Source: Nilaparvata lugens (taxonomy: Eukaryota; Arthropoda; Insecta; Hemiptera; Delphacidae). From it: a DNA stretch of 64,000 nt. The DNA is taken from the NCBI RefSeq assembly GCF_014356525.2, contig NC_052505.1:22031432-22095431 (forward strand), in the 5' to 3' direction. The translations under genes and the position numbers were made by a program. Below are positions 34,277 through 44,732 of this stretch, one piece after another; positions within the stretch are counted from its first letter, which is position 1; each line of letters starts with the position of its first letter. Under the pieces are notes generated by a model that did not search any database, was not told where the DNA came from, and worked only from the letters and a program-made list of their open reading frames with translations.

Positions 34277-35772
34277 ACTCACATAATAATCACACACAAA
34301 ACAATTACAACAGAAATTATAAACCGCCACCTCAACAAGTAAGTACAAATTATACATTAGCACATGCAATAGGATTGAATCAACAAAAAACCCGGAACCC
34401 AACACCCAACGACCCGCCACCAGATATACAGAAAACTACAGCTAATAAACCAGGACTATATGATACCCCCGATATAACACCTACAAGCTCCAATGAAACA
34501 AACCAAGAAAAGCAGGATATTTCAACGTCATACACCACATTCAGAAGTGATTTACCGAAAACATTATTAGAAGAACCGAAAATATTAGAAAAACAGATGC
34601 CAATACAAGACAGCCTACCACAAAAAACCGCCGCCAAACATGCAATTAAAGCCAGCCGCAAACATCAACCCATTTTAAGTATATTGTTTCCCGACGAAAT
34701 CCCATCACTATTAAATATAAGCAGTCACCAGGATCATGCACTAATTAAGGAGTTAGTGAATACAGAAGAGATTAAAAATGTAACAGATCCGTGCACTGAA
34801 CCTACAACCGCCTATCAAGGGACACCACCGAAGCGCACCAAAGACCGAGAGGACGGCATTCAGGACAAGAGGAGCGACCACCGCAAGGCCCGGAGACGGA
34901 AGCGCCCGAGGACACCGGACGGCCGACATCAGGACGGAGAGGACGGCATATGGGAGAAGAAGAAGATGCATCGCAAGGCCCGGAGGCGGAAGAAGCGACG
35001 AAGGAGGAACCGCGCGCGCCGATGGAGGCCGCATGCACGCTTCAAGAGGCAAAGGAGGACATCGAACCAACACCGAGGAGAACAGGAACAGAGCATGCAT
35101 CCGCGGCACATACGCTTCAAGAGTGCAAACCAGCTATGTGACCGGCAAAATGGACCAAATGAATGGATTAAAAATGGAGCTGCTCACAGAACAAATATGG
35201 ATTCATGCATGGGCAACAACGAAATGGACTACTTATTGAGATTGATGAAGGATGAACGGTGTTTGAGAAGATTGGAAGAATTAAAAAATAATATTAAGAA
35301 AGTGAAAGTACCTGGATATTATGCTATTGAAAAGATGATAAATGTTTTGTTACGGTGTTTAATGTTTGTAATAATGGCTGTGATAATATTGAAAGGTGAT
35401 GCTATAATTAAGACCATGTTATTGTTGAAAGAATTTATTAGTGTTGATTGGAAGTGTTATATTATTGAATTGTTTAATATGATGATGAAGCCTAATAATG
35501 AATTTAAGTGGAAAGTATTGGATGAAGATGATTGGAAGCTTTATATTATAAAGTCGTTTATTGGTGTAACTAGAATTATAAACAATGCCACTAAAGTGAA
35601 AATATCGAGACTCAACGGAATAAATAGAAATAACAAGGAAGAAAACAGAACCAGATCAAGGAATTGTTTTAAAAGATACACCAGATACAAGGGCTTTAAA
35701 TTCATGAAGATAAATTATCAATTAGGACAGCCTCACAAATCAACAGCAGATAACCTAGCCAGCCTACAATAG
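34129..35772 (+). CDS. Second long frame of the LTR retrotransposon, unknown function
   Basis: Open from just after a TGA (34126-34128) to TAG at 35770-35772, up to 547 codons. There is no ATG at its left end, which suggests translation by frameshift from gag or after splicing. Codons 1-75 continue the Asn/Arg-rich, probably nucleic-acid-binding tail of Gag. Codons 76-230 are polar and Pro/Lys-rich. Codons about 233-329 are extremely Arg/Lys-rich ('HRKARRRKRPR', 'RKARRRKKRRRRNRARR') and come from a GC-rich tandem-duplicated segment. Codons about 406-421 ('LLRCLMFVIMAVIIL') form a hydrophobic, possibly membrane-spanning stretch. 'DWKCYIIELF' (440) and 'DWKLYIIKSF' (468) are an internal repeat. 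I recognise no enzyme. An envelope-like, nuclear-entry or RNA-packaging role is speculation. Confidence 0.55.
   Translation, partial: SLRSAPQFERRYEHRQNGNWNNEKFQNRTTNHYAQQSNRKNHYDGRDRLNSHNNHTQNNYNRNYKPPPQQVSTNYTLAHAIGLNQQKTRNPTPNDPPPDIQKTTANKPGLYDTPDITPTSSNETNQEKQDISTSYTTFRSDLPKTLLEEPKILEKQMPIQDSLPQKTAAKHAIKASRKHQPILSILFPDEIPSLLNISSHQDHALIKELVNTEEIKNVTDPCTEPTTAYQGTPPKRTKDREDGIQDKRSDHRKARRRKRPRTPDGRHQDGEDGIWEKKKMHRKARRRKKRRRRNRARRWRPHARFKRQRRTSNQHRGEQEQSMHPRHIRFKSANQLCDRQNGPNEWIKNGAAHRTNMDSCMGNNEMDYLLRLMKDERCLRRLEELKNNIKKVKVPGYYAIEKMINVLLRCLMFVIMAVIILKGDAIIKTMLLLKEFISVDWKCYIIELFNMMMKPNNEFKWKVLDEDDWKLYIIKSFIGVTRIINNATKVKISRLNGINRNNKEENRTRSRNCFKRYTRYKGFKFMKINYQLGQPHKSTADNLASLQ
34845..35110 (+). 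repeat. GC-rich imperfect tandem repeat inside the second ORF
   Basis: Two imperfect units share 'gagaggacggcat' and 'cgcaaggcccggag' (about 34850-34905 and 34937-34995). The segment is far richer in G and C than the rest of the element. All three plus frames and at least two minus frames are open across much of 34950-35110, so the choice of frame rests on continuity with flanking coding sequence. Confidence 0.65.
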
Positions 35773-36837
35773 CTACAAGCAGAAAACCAAAAGATACGGG
35801 AAAGCCACGAAATTTCTACAAACCACATCACAGAATTTGAAATAAATATGATAAGAAATCAAGGAAAACATTATTATCAAACCGATTACTAACCTTCCTT
35901 AATAAATTTAATATTGGTATAGGACCTCGTGGCAACAATCCAATGTTTTAATTCCTTCCAACCGTTAGAAGCCTGCAATAAGAAAAAGAATAATTTTTAA
36001 ATATGTAATTAAATTATATACATCAGATAAAAAAGGACACAAGCGGGGATAATAAAATTAAAATTTGTTAATTACCTTTTTAAGAGAAAAAATTGAGCAG
36101 TTAGGTTAGTTATGAAAGTCGATAGCAAATTCTGATGTAACATGTAGCACTATGAAATGTAGAACAGCGACCAGCTGACCAAAGCCACCCAAATCAAATG
36201 AATGTAATGTCTGTTGAACATATGTTTATAAAAAGAAGTACTGTACCCAAAGAGTTATTTATTATTGTTATTTATTATATTTATTAATGTCGATATATTT
36301 ATTTATATGTTTTTATATTTATTACTTTTAATTATGCCACGTTTATTACCTGAAAAAGACTTAAAGTGAATACCAGCTACCAAAACCAATGAACCATTAG
36401 CAAAAGAAAGTATTGTACCTGATGTATAGAAAATTATTTATATTAAGACCTAAGAAATACTATAAGATATAAGCCCAGAAGTTTATGAATCGAAATTATT
36501 GTCTAAAAGGAATCATTTATGAGAATTATGAAATGCGTGTAGTTAAGTTGGCGGCCCTGCAAGCGGCGAATTTAAAAATTACTATGTTAAGTGTTGTCAA
36601 GAGGAGTACGTTTAGAAGTTTATATTTATGATATTTTATGTGTGTTGAGGAGGAGAATTTGTTATTGTATTTGATAAAGGTATAAAGGAGATGCAGCAAA
36701 TATGTTTGCGAACTGTGATAGAAGTATGAGAGTATAATTTATAAATAAAGTATAGTGTATATCGATGTATTGAAGGGTGGGTTTTCATTAAAAACATTGT
36801 GATTCTCAAATATTTTGAATTCAAACCCAGGGGCGCG
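35773..36837 (+). other. 3' non-coding region of the LTR retrotransposon
   Basis: About 1.06 kb of AT-rich sequence without a useful frame. The last bases before the 3' LTR, 'cccaggggcgcg', include a short purine-rich run that could serve as the polypurine tract, but it is weak. The minus-strand frame at 36636-36923 crosses the LTR boundary and is spurious. Confidence 0.6.
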
Positions 36838-38828
36838 TGTAACATATTAAATCTGGGCAGATAAAAAGCCCTAACAGAAACAGTAATAGGTCTAAAAATA
36901 AAGTAACTGGCTAATATCGCCAAATAGATAATAACTAAGATTAGATAGCATCAGCTTGTTCTGGCTAAATGGTACAAGAACCTAAAAGGGATTTGAAGGA
37001 AGTTTATTGCTCATAAATAGATTATTATATAAAATATTTGAAGATTGAGGTTATGTACATGTATTCACGGATCGGTGACCTAGAGATCGATCAAACCGAG
37101 GAACGTAGAATCTGACCAAAACCCCTTGGCAGAGCTTTATTGCAATCAGATGGTGTGCAATATGAAAAAACACCCGTCCACGTGGCTAATTATTAGGTAG
37201 CATGGAATTAATATTAATGTATAGAATATTAACTAGCATGCAAAGAGCATAAATAAAAAATCAAATAAAAATAATTTAATGTATTCAGGAAATAAGAGTT
37301 ACCAGGCGCATGAATACCGAATAAAATTTGCATGCACAATAGTAAAACGGCAGTTAATAGGCGGCAACTGTAGGCCAATTCAAAAATATTTATATATATT
37401 TATATAAATGTACTAGATTTTGTGTAAAAATTTGTGTAATCTATGTTATCGATATGGCTCGAATGCAAAGAAATTATTAATCATATAATCTAAGCAATAT
37501 TTTGGCATTTTTTGTAAGATCTATTTGAATTTAATGGCGGAGGATTGGGATATTTAAATTTTATGCTAATTTGAAAGTCGGAAAGAGGATCTGTAAAACT
37601 TGAGAAGGAAGAACCAACTCTCGCCAGCCAAATGCCACCATAAGAGGACCCCAAATATTTTAGAGCGTAGTACCTTACTAATGATTTTGTAAAAATTAAA
37701 GTTAAAGTAAATTATTAATTTCTTAAAAGACTTCGTGATGCTATTGTGAAGCAGAAGTCATTTTTCATTTTTATTAAATTTATAACCCCTTGGAGGAGAC
37801 GATTCCGGCTACCATATTCCCGGACCACATGGAGTTGGATCGACATCGGCGGCTTACAAGAAGATTTTCGACACGTGAGTGATTAAAATTTGAATTTAGT
37901 GATGGGCGCCCTAGTGCTTCGAATTAATCTGATGATCAAAGCTAGCTCGCCGAAAGGGTTATTATAAATTGAGAAATTAATAAGAGTAATACTTGCGCAA
38001 GTAAAAATTAGTATTAAAGGTATTTAATTGAAAGAAAAATATATAGATCAATATTTTTAGAAATTTCTATTTAATCCAAGAAGTACGAAATCTAGGCTAT
38101 TAAAACATAGGCATATAATATTTAATTTTTTGCAATACAATTTGCGATAATTTATCATAGTTCTAATTCACTAGATGAATGGCTCTACCTATTCCGTCGG
38201 GTGCCGAATCTTGCACCCTGAGATGAAAATATATATTCGATACAAATAAATCTACTAAATACTAGAGATTTTAATATATATATATATTTGGTTTATTAGT
38301 GGCTAATTTATCAAGCTGATCTTAGAGCACATATTTTTGATTGAATTATCCAAGTCGACAAGTATTAGCAAGTACATGTCGCAGCTACATGCAAAAGAAT
38401 GCATATGATTCCAAGATAAAGGCACATGGTAATGATTCGTGCCATAAATCTAGAATATAAAGTTTAGCCTGTGATATTTATTGATTTCAATTATTGTTCT
38501 ATTTTTATATTATATTTTTTATCGCTCTATATATATTTTTTGCCTCGATTGATCTTTGCATTATTTGTGTAATATATGTATGAAACTTTCATGGTGTGCA
38601 ATTTATTTTTTATTCCTCAACACTATAGTATAAGTATCATTTATATATATATTTATTATTTATTGAATTACAAGAGTTATTGAAGAAGCCCATATCTAGG
38701 CCTAACAAGATTTTTTAAGACTGAATACTATTAGAAAACCACGCCCTAATTATATTAAATCTCATGCTTTACCGACTGATGCCAAGCAGGAGGCTAATCG
38801 TTATTTAAATATAAAGAATAACGTGACA
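36838..38828 (+). repeat. 3' LTR (1,991 bp)
   Basis: Full-length direct repeat of 30261-32251 with the same TG...CA ends. The few single-base indels cancel out, so both LTRs have the same length. It is followed by the right TATG duplication at 38829. Confidence 0.95.
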
Positions 38829-39050
38829 TATGATATTGGATTATCCTTTACTATTTAACTTTTATAAATTCCTAGTTTATAAATATTTTGGACTCAAAAT
38901 TGGACAAGAATCATGAAGTGTAAACATAACCTATTTTTGGACAATTTCTATTTAAATTTGGGAAAGGAACAGTTTTGGGCTTTAAGCCTGTTGTTCCTTT
39001 CCCAATCATTCTTAATTGAGAATGATATTGTATCTATCAATAAATAAATA
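38829..39050 (+). repeat. Interspersed repeat body with hairpins next to the 87-bp array
   Basis: After TATG and the right half of the split repeat comes 'ttttggactcaaaattgg', then a strong hairpin formed by 'gggaaaggaaca' and 'tgttcctttccc', then 'atcaataaataaata'. A related body with 'tttggactgaaaattgaa', 'agcagttttgagctg' and 'tatcaata' lies at about 43318-43490, so the two are members of one family with different 3' ends. Confidence 0.65.
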
Positions 39051-39343
39051 TATTGGAGCCTTTGCTCCAATATAACCTACAATTTCAATTTTACTATAAC
39101 GATTTCTAACAATATCATATTAAATTATCCCCTATTATATTGGAGCCTTTGCTCCTATATAACCTACAATTTCAATTTTACTATAACAATTTCTAACAAT
39201 ATAATATTAAATTATCCCTTATTATATTGGAGCCTTTGCTCCTATATAACCTACAATTTCAATTCTACTATAACAATTTCTAACAATATAATATTAAATT
39301 ATCCCTTATTATATTGGAGCCTTTGCTCCTATATAACCTACAT
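39051..39343 (+). repeat. 87-bp tandem array, 3.4 copies
   Basis: Units start with 'tattggagcctttgctcc' at 39051, 39138, 39225 and 39312, exactly 87 bp apart. The fourth is partial. Each contains a short hairpin around 'ggagcctttgctcc', perfect and longest in the first unit (tatattggagc / gctccaatata). Units differ by a few substitutions. No coding capacity. Confidence 0.9.
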
Positions 39344-40203
39344 CCATATTAAATCAGTCATACCACCTATCTTCATGCTACAATCACAGGTGCTGAACGT
39401 GTTCAAATCAAGAATAAATATTTTCTTAAGTAATAGTTGAATAAGTTCGAATTGAGAGGAGAGTGCACATGTTTCCTTTACCTGTAATGCCGATATAACT
39501 GAATTAGGAAGCAGAGCACTCCATATCCAATTGAACGAGAAATTCTTACACGCGATCTGTGTTAGATCAATGAAAGCTGTAGTACGTAACTTTGGACTGG
39601 TAGTAACTTACTTGACAATGCCCATATGGGTACACATAGAATCCCCTCGAGAGTGATGGAACTGTTTTCAGAGAAAGTTTCACTTTTACAGTCTCAACAA
39701 GAGTGCAGTCACAAAAATGCACACTGCACAGTATCATAGAGAAAGATACCTCTTTTACAGGTGCTCAGTGGATGAAATAATAATAATAATAATACCTATA
39801 ATAATACCGTTCAACACTCTTGTAGTAATCATTTGTCTCTGACAGTATTCACTAAATCGCACGAGGCTACTTCCAGGTATTAATATCATCAACAAAATAA
39901 TGATAAAAGTTCGAAAATGAAGTTCCAATAATTCTTTATTAGCAAGATAAACGTGCTTGTTATTCCAATAATGGATTTTGTGATTTATTTCATAGTGTAA
40001 AGATACCGTTGAGATACTTGCATTATTTATCTCTGTTTATCTGCATCCAGTGACTACTTATAGAAGATAGTGCGTTCAGGAAGGTGTTGAAAATTCTCAT
40101 TATATATTCCAGAATATTGCTTACAATAATGCTTACATTCCAGAATATTTATTTGCATAAGACCATAAATTTTCGTATTGAAATCAAGTCAACAACTACA
40201 AAA
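39344..40203. other. Non-coding DNA, short (AAT)n run
   Basis: A small (AAT)n microsatellite lies near 39777-39793. No gene seen. Confidence 0.45.
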
Positions 40204-40325
40204 AAAAAACACTTTTTTGGACTCAGGGGACTTTGAAACGTATAGAAATTTAGAAATTGGGGTACCTTAATTTTTTCGGAAAGCAATACTTTCCTTATCC
40301 ATGGTAATAGGGCAATGAAAGTAAA
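40204..40325 (-). repeat. Fragment of the 'ctttccttgccctatta' repeat
   Basis: Reverse complement of the head of 20098-21175: 'ggactcaggggactttgaaa', 'aatttagaaattggggtacc' and 'ggaaagcaatactttcctta' are recognisable. Truncated just before the microsatellite. Confidence 0.7.
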
Positions 40326-41299
40326 ATTTGAAAAATTGTTAGACTGAAGTGTTAACTTTTCTAATATTTACCTCAGTTGCGAAGAAGCTTCGGGAATTTT
40401 GTTGTGGCGATCGGTATAGCAACTAGACTATTACTACTAATGAGTATGAATATTTCTTCACTAGACTAGACTATTTCTAGACTAGACTACAGTACTATTT
40501 CCTGTAGTATACCATCCAGGGTAGAGAGAAGCGAGATACATTGTTGGAAATGGTGAAACCGGCATGGGATCTTTGTATTGGGGAACAATGCATGTTGCGT
40601 CATGTGACCTCATGGTCCGGTGCTCTCTGCTACGGCTGCACTACCGTTCGCAACGACCTACCAACGTTATCAACGTCTGTTATCAGTGTGAATAATTTGC
40701 AACCTGACAATTCTATTGTGATTATTTGGCGTCGATTTTTGTGACTTGTGAATGACGAGAAAAATCTAAAAAGTATCTAAAGCGTGGGTTCGATTCCTGT
40801 TCCTCTGTTTGTTTCCATTATCTTTCGCTTCATTTCTAACTCGTAAATGCAGTAGTGATCATGCTGATATATACATGAGCACCTTATTTACCCATGAAAT
40901 ATGAAGAATATATTATTTTGGCGAGCCTAGTTGTCTGGAGATTAGCAACTTCAATCAGACTGCGCTAGTCATCGCTGCATCGTTAATAGGATTGCATTCC
41001 GTCTGGAATTATTTCAAATTCCCACATTTCATCACCCACCCACGCTCAAGTCATTCATTTATAACGGCATCATCAGATAAATTGCTGAAAATTCTCCCCA
41101 TCAAAATCTATTATTTTTAGTGATTTCCTGAAGCACATATGTAATTTTCCTTCTTGATTCATCAATGTAACTTGAGTTGGTTTCATACATTCATAACTTC
41201 AAAAAAGCAGAAAATAGCTATAACCAATGAATTGAGTGTCATATAATAGTAATGAGATGCATAACTATATAGAATATGTAATACTATAACCGTTGAATC
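40326..41299. other. Non-coding DNA with a GC-richer patch at 40505-40745
   Basis: The patch holds a 67-codon plus-strand frame (40541-40744) with several Trp and Cys residues, no recognised domain, and no evident splice context. A B-box-like 'gggttcgattcctg' lies near 40784-40797 without an A box, perhaps a SINE scrap. Also noted is 'ctagactagactatttctagactagactac' style local duplication near 40460-40490. Confidence 0.35.
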
Positions 41300-41725
41300 C
41301 TATTATATTGAGCAAGCAATTTCTGTATTTATATATCTGGTTATTTTTATACCTGGCTATTTTTATATATGGTTATTTATGTTTAACGGATCTCGAAAAC
41401 GGCTCTAACGATTTTCACGAAATTTGGAACATAGTAGGAACGATTTTCACGAAATTTGGAACATAGTAGGTTTATGATATAAAGATTCGATTGCACTAGG
41501 TCTCATCCTTGAGAAAACTCGCTGAACGACATTAAAAGGATAATTCATCCTTGGCTGAAATAGCTGTGGATAGTAAAAAAGTATGTAAAAATTAAAATAT
41601 CGCATTCCCGAAATTCATAAGATGACGTATAGCGAGATGTGAAATATAAACACGATCATTTTAGAGAATTGTGTTTTGTTTATCAATAAATAAAAATAAC
41701 GAGCGAAGCTCGGTGTCCCGATATT
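41300..41725 (+). repeat. Dispersed repeat family R2, copy 1
   Basis: Runs from 'caatttctgtatttatatat' through 'ggatctcgaaaacggctc' and 'actaggtctcatccttgaga' to 'cgagcgaagctcggtgtccc'. A local duplication of 'aacgattttcacgaaatttg' sits at about 41408 and 41440. The 3' end has a hairpin CGAGC-GAA-GCTCG. Copy 2 lies at 42731-43522. Non-coding; a Helitron-like origin is possible but the terminal CTRR is absent. Confidence 0.7.
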
Positions 41726-42730
41726 TGTATATAATGAGGGGAACAAATCAAACATTCAGGAAGTTTTTCATCCAGTTCATAGAATTTATGTAGGCTCCGA
41801 TGTGGATGTTTATTGGAATCTTATTGCACTCTATATGATTTGTAAATGAAACTGTTCGAGATTGTTTTTCAAAAGAAAAAAAAATCATCACTCATAAGTA
41901 CACTTATTCCTTATTGTTTTACAATTTTATAACCTTTTACATTTTATAATGGCCAAACGACCACAAACGGCGTAATATTCATTCTGACGTGATATGAAGA
42001 AACTTAGGTATTTTATTTATTATTTCTCAATTCGTTCCCTCTTATGATATGCTTCTCACCTATGGTCAAATGGTTCTACTCTATTTCTAGTATTAGTGAG
42101 TGATGTCAGTCTTCATAAGACACGTTCTTGCGTGGGAAGCTGGGAAGTGAACCTCCAAATTGGACAAATACTTCCTATTGTCATGTGAATTATGGCCCAT
42201 CTTTGAATACTTCAACCTATTGCTTTGTCGTTTCCAATCACACATTTCTAAGAGCCTGTATCGATCATACTTTGAAAGTATCGTTGATGAAGCATAAATT
42301 ATTTCTACTCTATTCATAACTTGTATTCTCATCTATGCTAGAGTCCGTTGGAGGTTGAAGAGAGAGAAAAGACAATAGAAATTCCAAGTGAAGAATGAAG
42401 TAAGAGAGAAAAATGAGTTTAGAAGTAAGGGATAAAGAAGTGAAGTCTCATCTTTCAACTTTCATAAGTCTCTAAATGATAAAGGTTCTATTCTAATTTC
42501 GTTCTTCATTTGGCAGAATGTATTTTGATGAACTGAAGAGAATATTTCACTTCAAGATGTCATTGTAGTATTTTAAATCAATTTTTCAGTGAATTTTATT
42601 GTTGACGTTTTTACGATATTTTGAAACATCAAGGTTCTCATACTGTTCTCCATGTTATAGTTTGAATCTTAATAATTGAAGAGTCTTGAAATGTTGTCGA
42701 AATTCCACTTTATCTAAGTTCCACAACATC
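41726..42730. other. Non-coding DNA, no gene seen
   Basis: Overlapping frames of 63 and 79 codons at 42093-42332 sit on opposite strands and lack domains. Confidence 0.4.
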
Positions 42731-43522
42731 CTATCATATTAAGTGAGAAATTTCTGTATATTTGTTTATATTTTTATATCTGGTTATTTATGTTCAATGG
42801 ATCTCGATAACGGATCCAACGGTTTTCACGGAATTCGGAACATAGTAGGTTTATGATATAAAAATTCGATTGCACTAGGTCTCATCCCTGGGAAAACTCG
42901 CTGAAGGACATGAAAAGGATAACAATTATTCATCCTTGAAAAAACATATGATAATTTCGTCGTTTGTCGAAACAGAAAATGCGTGTGTGGGAGAGAAACT
43001 GGATTATTTCCAGCTGTGTAATCAATCAGCGAGAAATATTATCTAGAAATTTTAATCGACTTTATCAAAATAATCTGATTTGTTGACATGACAAGATAAT
43101 CATTCTAAACTAGAGTACATCATAATTTTCAAAGTTAATCATTATTTGACAATTTTAAGTGATTAGTGAGTGTTAAATAATCTAATTAAGATTATAATAC
43201 AAACCAAATTGAATAACAAAATTTTATTTATAATTTAAATAAATAAATTATAAATGAAATTTTGTTAATCAATTTGGTTTGTGAATAATTGAGATTGGAA
43301 CTTTTTTGTTTTTAAATGTTTGGACTGAAAATTGAACCTGAATTCAAGTGTATGGAACATAACCTACTTACTGGACTATTTATAATGTATAAATCAAAAT
43401 TCGGGGAAGAAGCAGTTTTGAGCTGTGCCGGTTAGTCCTTCCTCAATCATTTTAAAGAATTGTGTTCTGTTTATCAATAGTTTATAAATAAATAACAGGC
43501 GAAGCTCGGTGCCCCGATATTC
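42731..43522 (+). repeat. Dispersed repeat family R2, copy 2, composite
   Basis: Shares its first 200 bp and last 80 bp with copy 1, but the middle is about 370 bp longer. The extra part contains a long AT-rich hairpin (43200-43282) and a segment related to 38860-39000. It ends 'ggcgaagctcggtgccccga'. Confidence 0.65.
43200..43282. repeat. AT-rich hairpin with arms of about 37 bp
   Basis: 'caaaccaaattgaataacaa' pairs with 'ttgttaatcaatttggtttg', and the arms continue through 'aattttatttataattt' to a short loop near 43242. Probably a small MITE nested in the R2 copy. Confidence 0.75.
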
Positions 43523-44732
43523 AATATTCACGCTACAAACTTAATTGAATCTTTTAGTTTCAAACGTCATAATTTTAGAATTGGAACCTGTAATAATTGT
43601 TATAAAGAAATAATTCAATGAGCAATTCTATACAAACTTTTCAGTTCATTGATAGAATTCCATGTGACAGAAAATAACTTGGCAATAGAATTTTAAAATT
43701 ATTGATACCCAAAGTATATAATTTACTAATTGATTGAATATAGGAGCTAGAAAAATTATATGAATATCAGTCCTATAATATCAAAAACATGTGGGATTTC
43801 ATGTGGATTAGCACTTTTCAATTCAGCATGACTGAACTCATTTCCAAACCAAACACTTGAACTCATCATCGCCTTATCAATCTGAACAACTAACCAATTA
43901 AATTGAATTTCAATTTTGTAATTCTACTTTATGTCATAATTGAAGACAATATCCGATTGCCATTCTAAAGTGTTGAAACACTTAATCACCAGAAAAGTAT
44001 TTCATAATAAAACTGTATTTCATGAATGAACTCGTTACTGTACTGTGCAACCGGTACTCTCGTCATAGAGCCCAGCTTTATTTCCCATTCATAATTTATT
44101 TCCCATTTCCTTGATGGTCTTCTTTCTCGTTCCTCTGCTTCTTTCTAATAGATCATTCTCATTCTCTCTCTGTTTCAAAAGCGAGCCGAAGCAGCACTCG
44201 GGGGAGATCCAACTGGCATTTTCTTACCGTATACAGACTAAATTTGCCATAATCGATAACGGTAAAATAAAAATGTCGAATAAAATACGAAAAGCGTATT
44301 GCAGCCATCATTAGTTTAAAAGATCGACTCTGGAATCGTGTCGAGTATCGATTATCGGTCACTTAAATCGATGTACTTTATGCCTTTTTAGTTTATTACG
44401 GATTATGTATGTTATTACTGGAACCGCTACTTCGTGGCCTGCCGAAAAGAAACTGTACTACGTTTTTACATTTTGAATTGAAAAATGGTTCTGAACTGCT
44501 GAATGTCAAGATATTATGTACTTCATTTGAAATTTATAGTATCCAAATATCATCCAAGAGTGTTTTGTAAGCTACAATAACAGAAGAGGATTTCTGTTGA
44601 AAAATTATTTACTGCATGCTTAGGTATATCTTGTGCATTCGTCAAAATTTCAATGATTCGTTTGAGAAATATGTTTCTTCGAATTTTATTTACCTCTTTC
44701 AACTGTTCGGTATTGACTTGAACTATTTCCAG
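43523..44732. other. Non-coding DNA, no gene seen
   Basis: The opposite-strand frames at 44111-44362 overlap and neither shows a domain. Confidence 0.4.

Larger units (their letters stand above)
30261..38828 (+). mobile_element. Non-autonomous LTR retrotransposon (8,568 bp), gag only plus unknown ORF
   Basis: Two 1,991-bp LTRs bracket a 4,586-bp interior, with a TATG target-site duplication outside. The interior holds a leader of about 450 nt, a Gag-like ORF (32705-34276), a second long frame (34129-35772) and about 1.06 kb of AT-rich 3' region. No protease (DTG/DSG), reverse transcriptase (YxDD), RNase H or integrase (HHCC, DDE) motifs are visible in any frame. The element therefore needs enzymes from a partner. 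It resembles the class of large non-autonomous LTR elements that retain gag. Near-identical LTRs imply a recent insertion. Gypsy-like or BEL-like ancestry cannot be settled without pol. Confidence 0.9.

Noticed and set aside
34753..35120. Minus-strand proteins over the GC-rich island
   Set aside because: They overlap the continuous plus-strand frame of the LTR element and are open because GC-rich DNA has few stop codons.
34129..35772. Envelope glycoprotein of an endogenous retrovirus
   Set aside because: Only one hydrophobic segment, no signal peptide, no cysteine pattern or cleavage site; there is not enough to call it an envelope.
40541..40744. Small host protein gene
   Set aside because: No domain, no splice sites around it and no neighbouring exon; kept only as a GC-richer patch.
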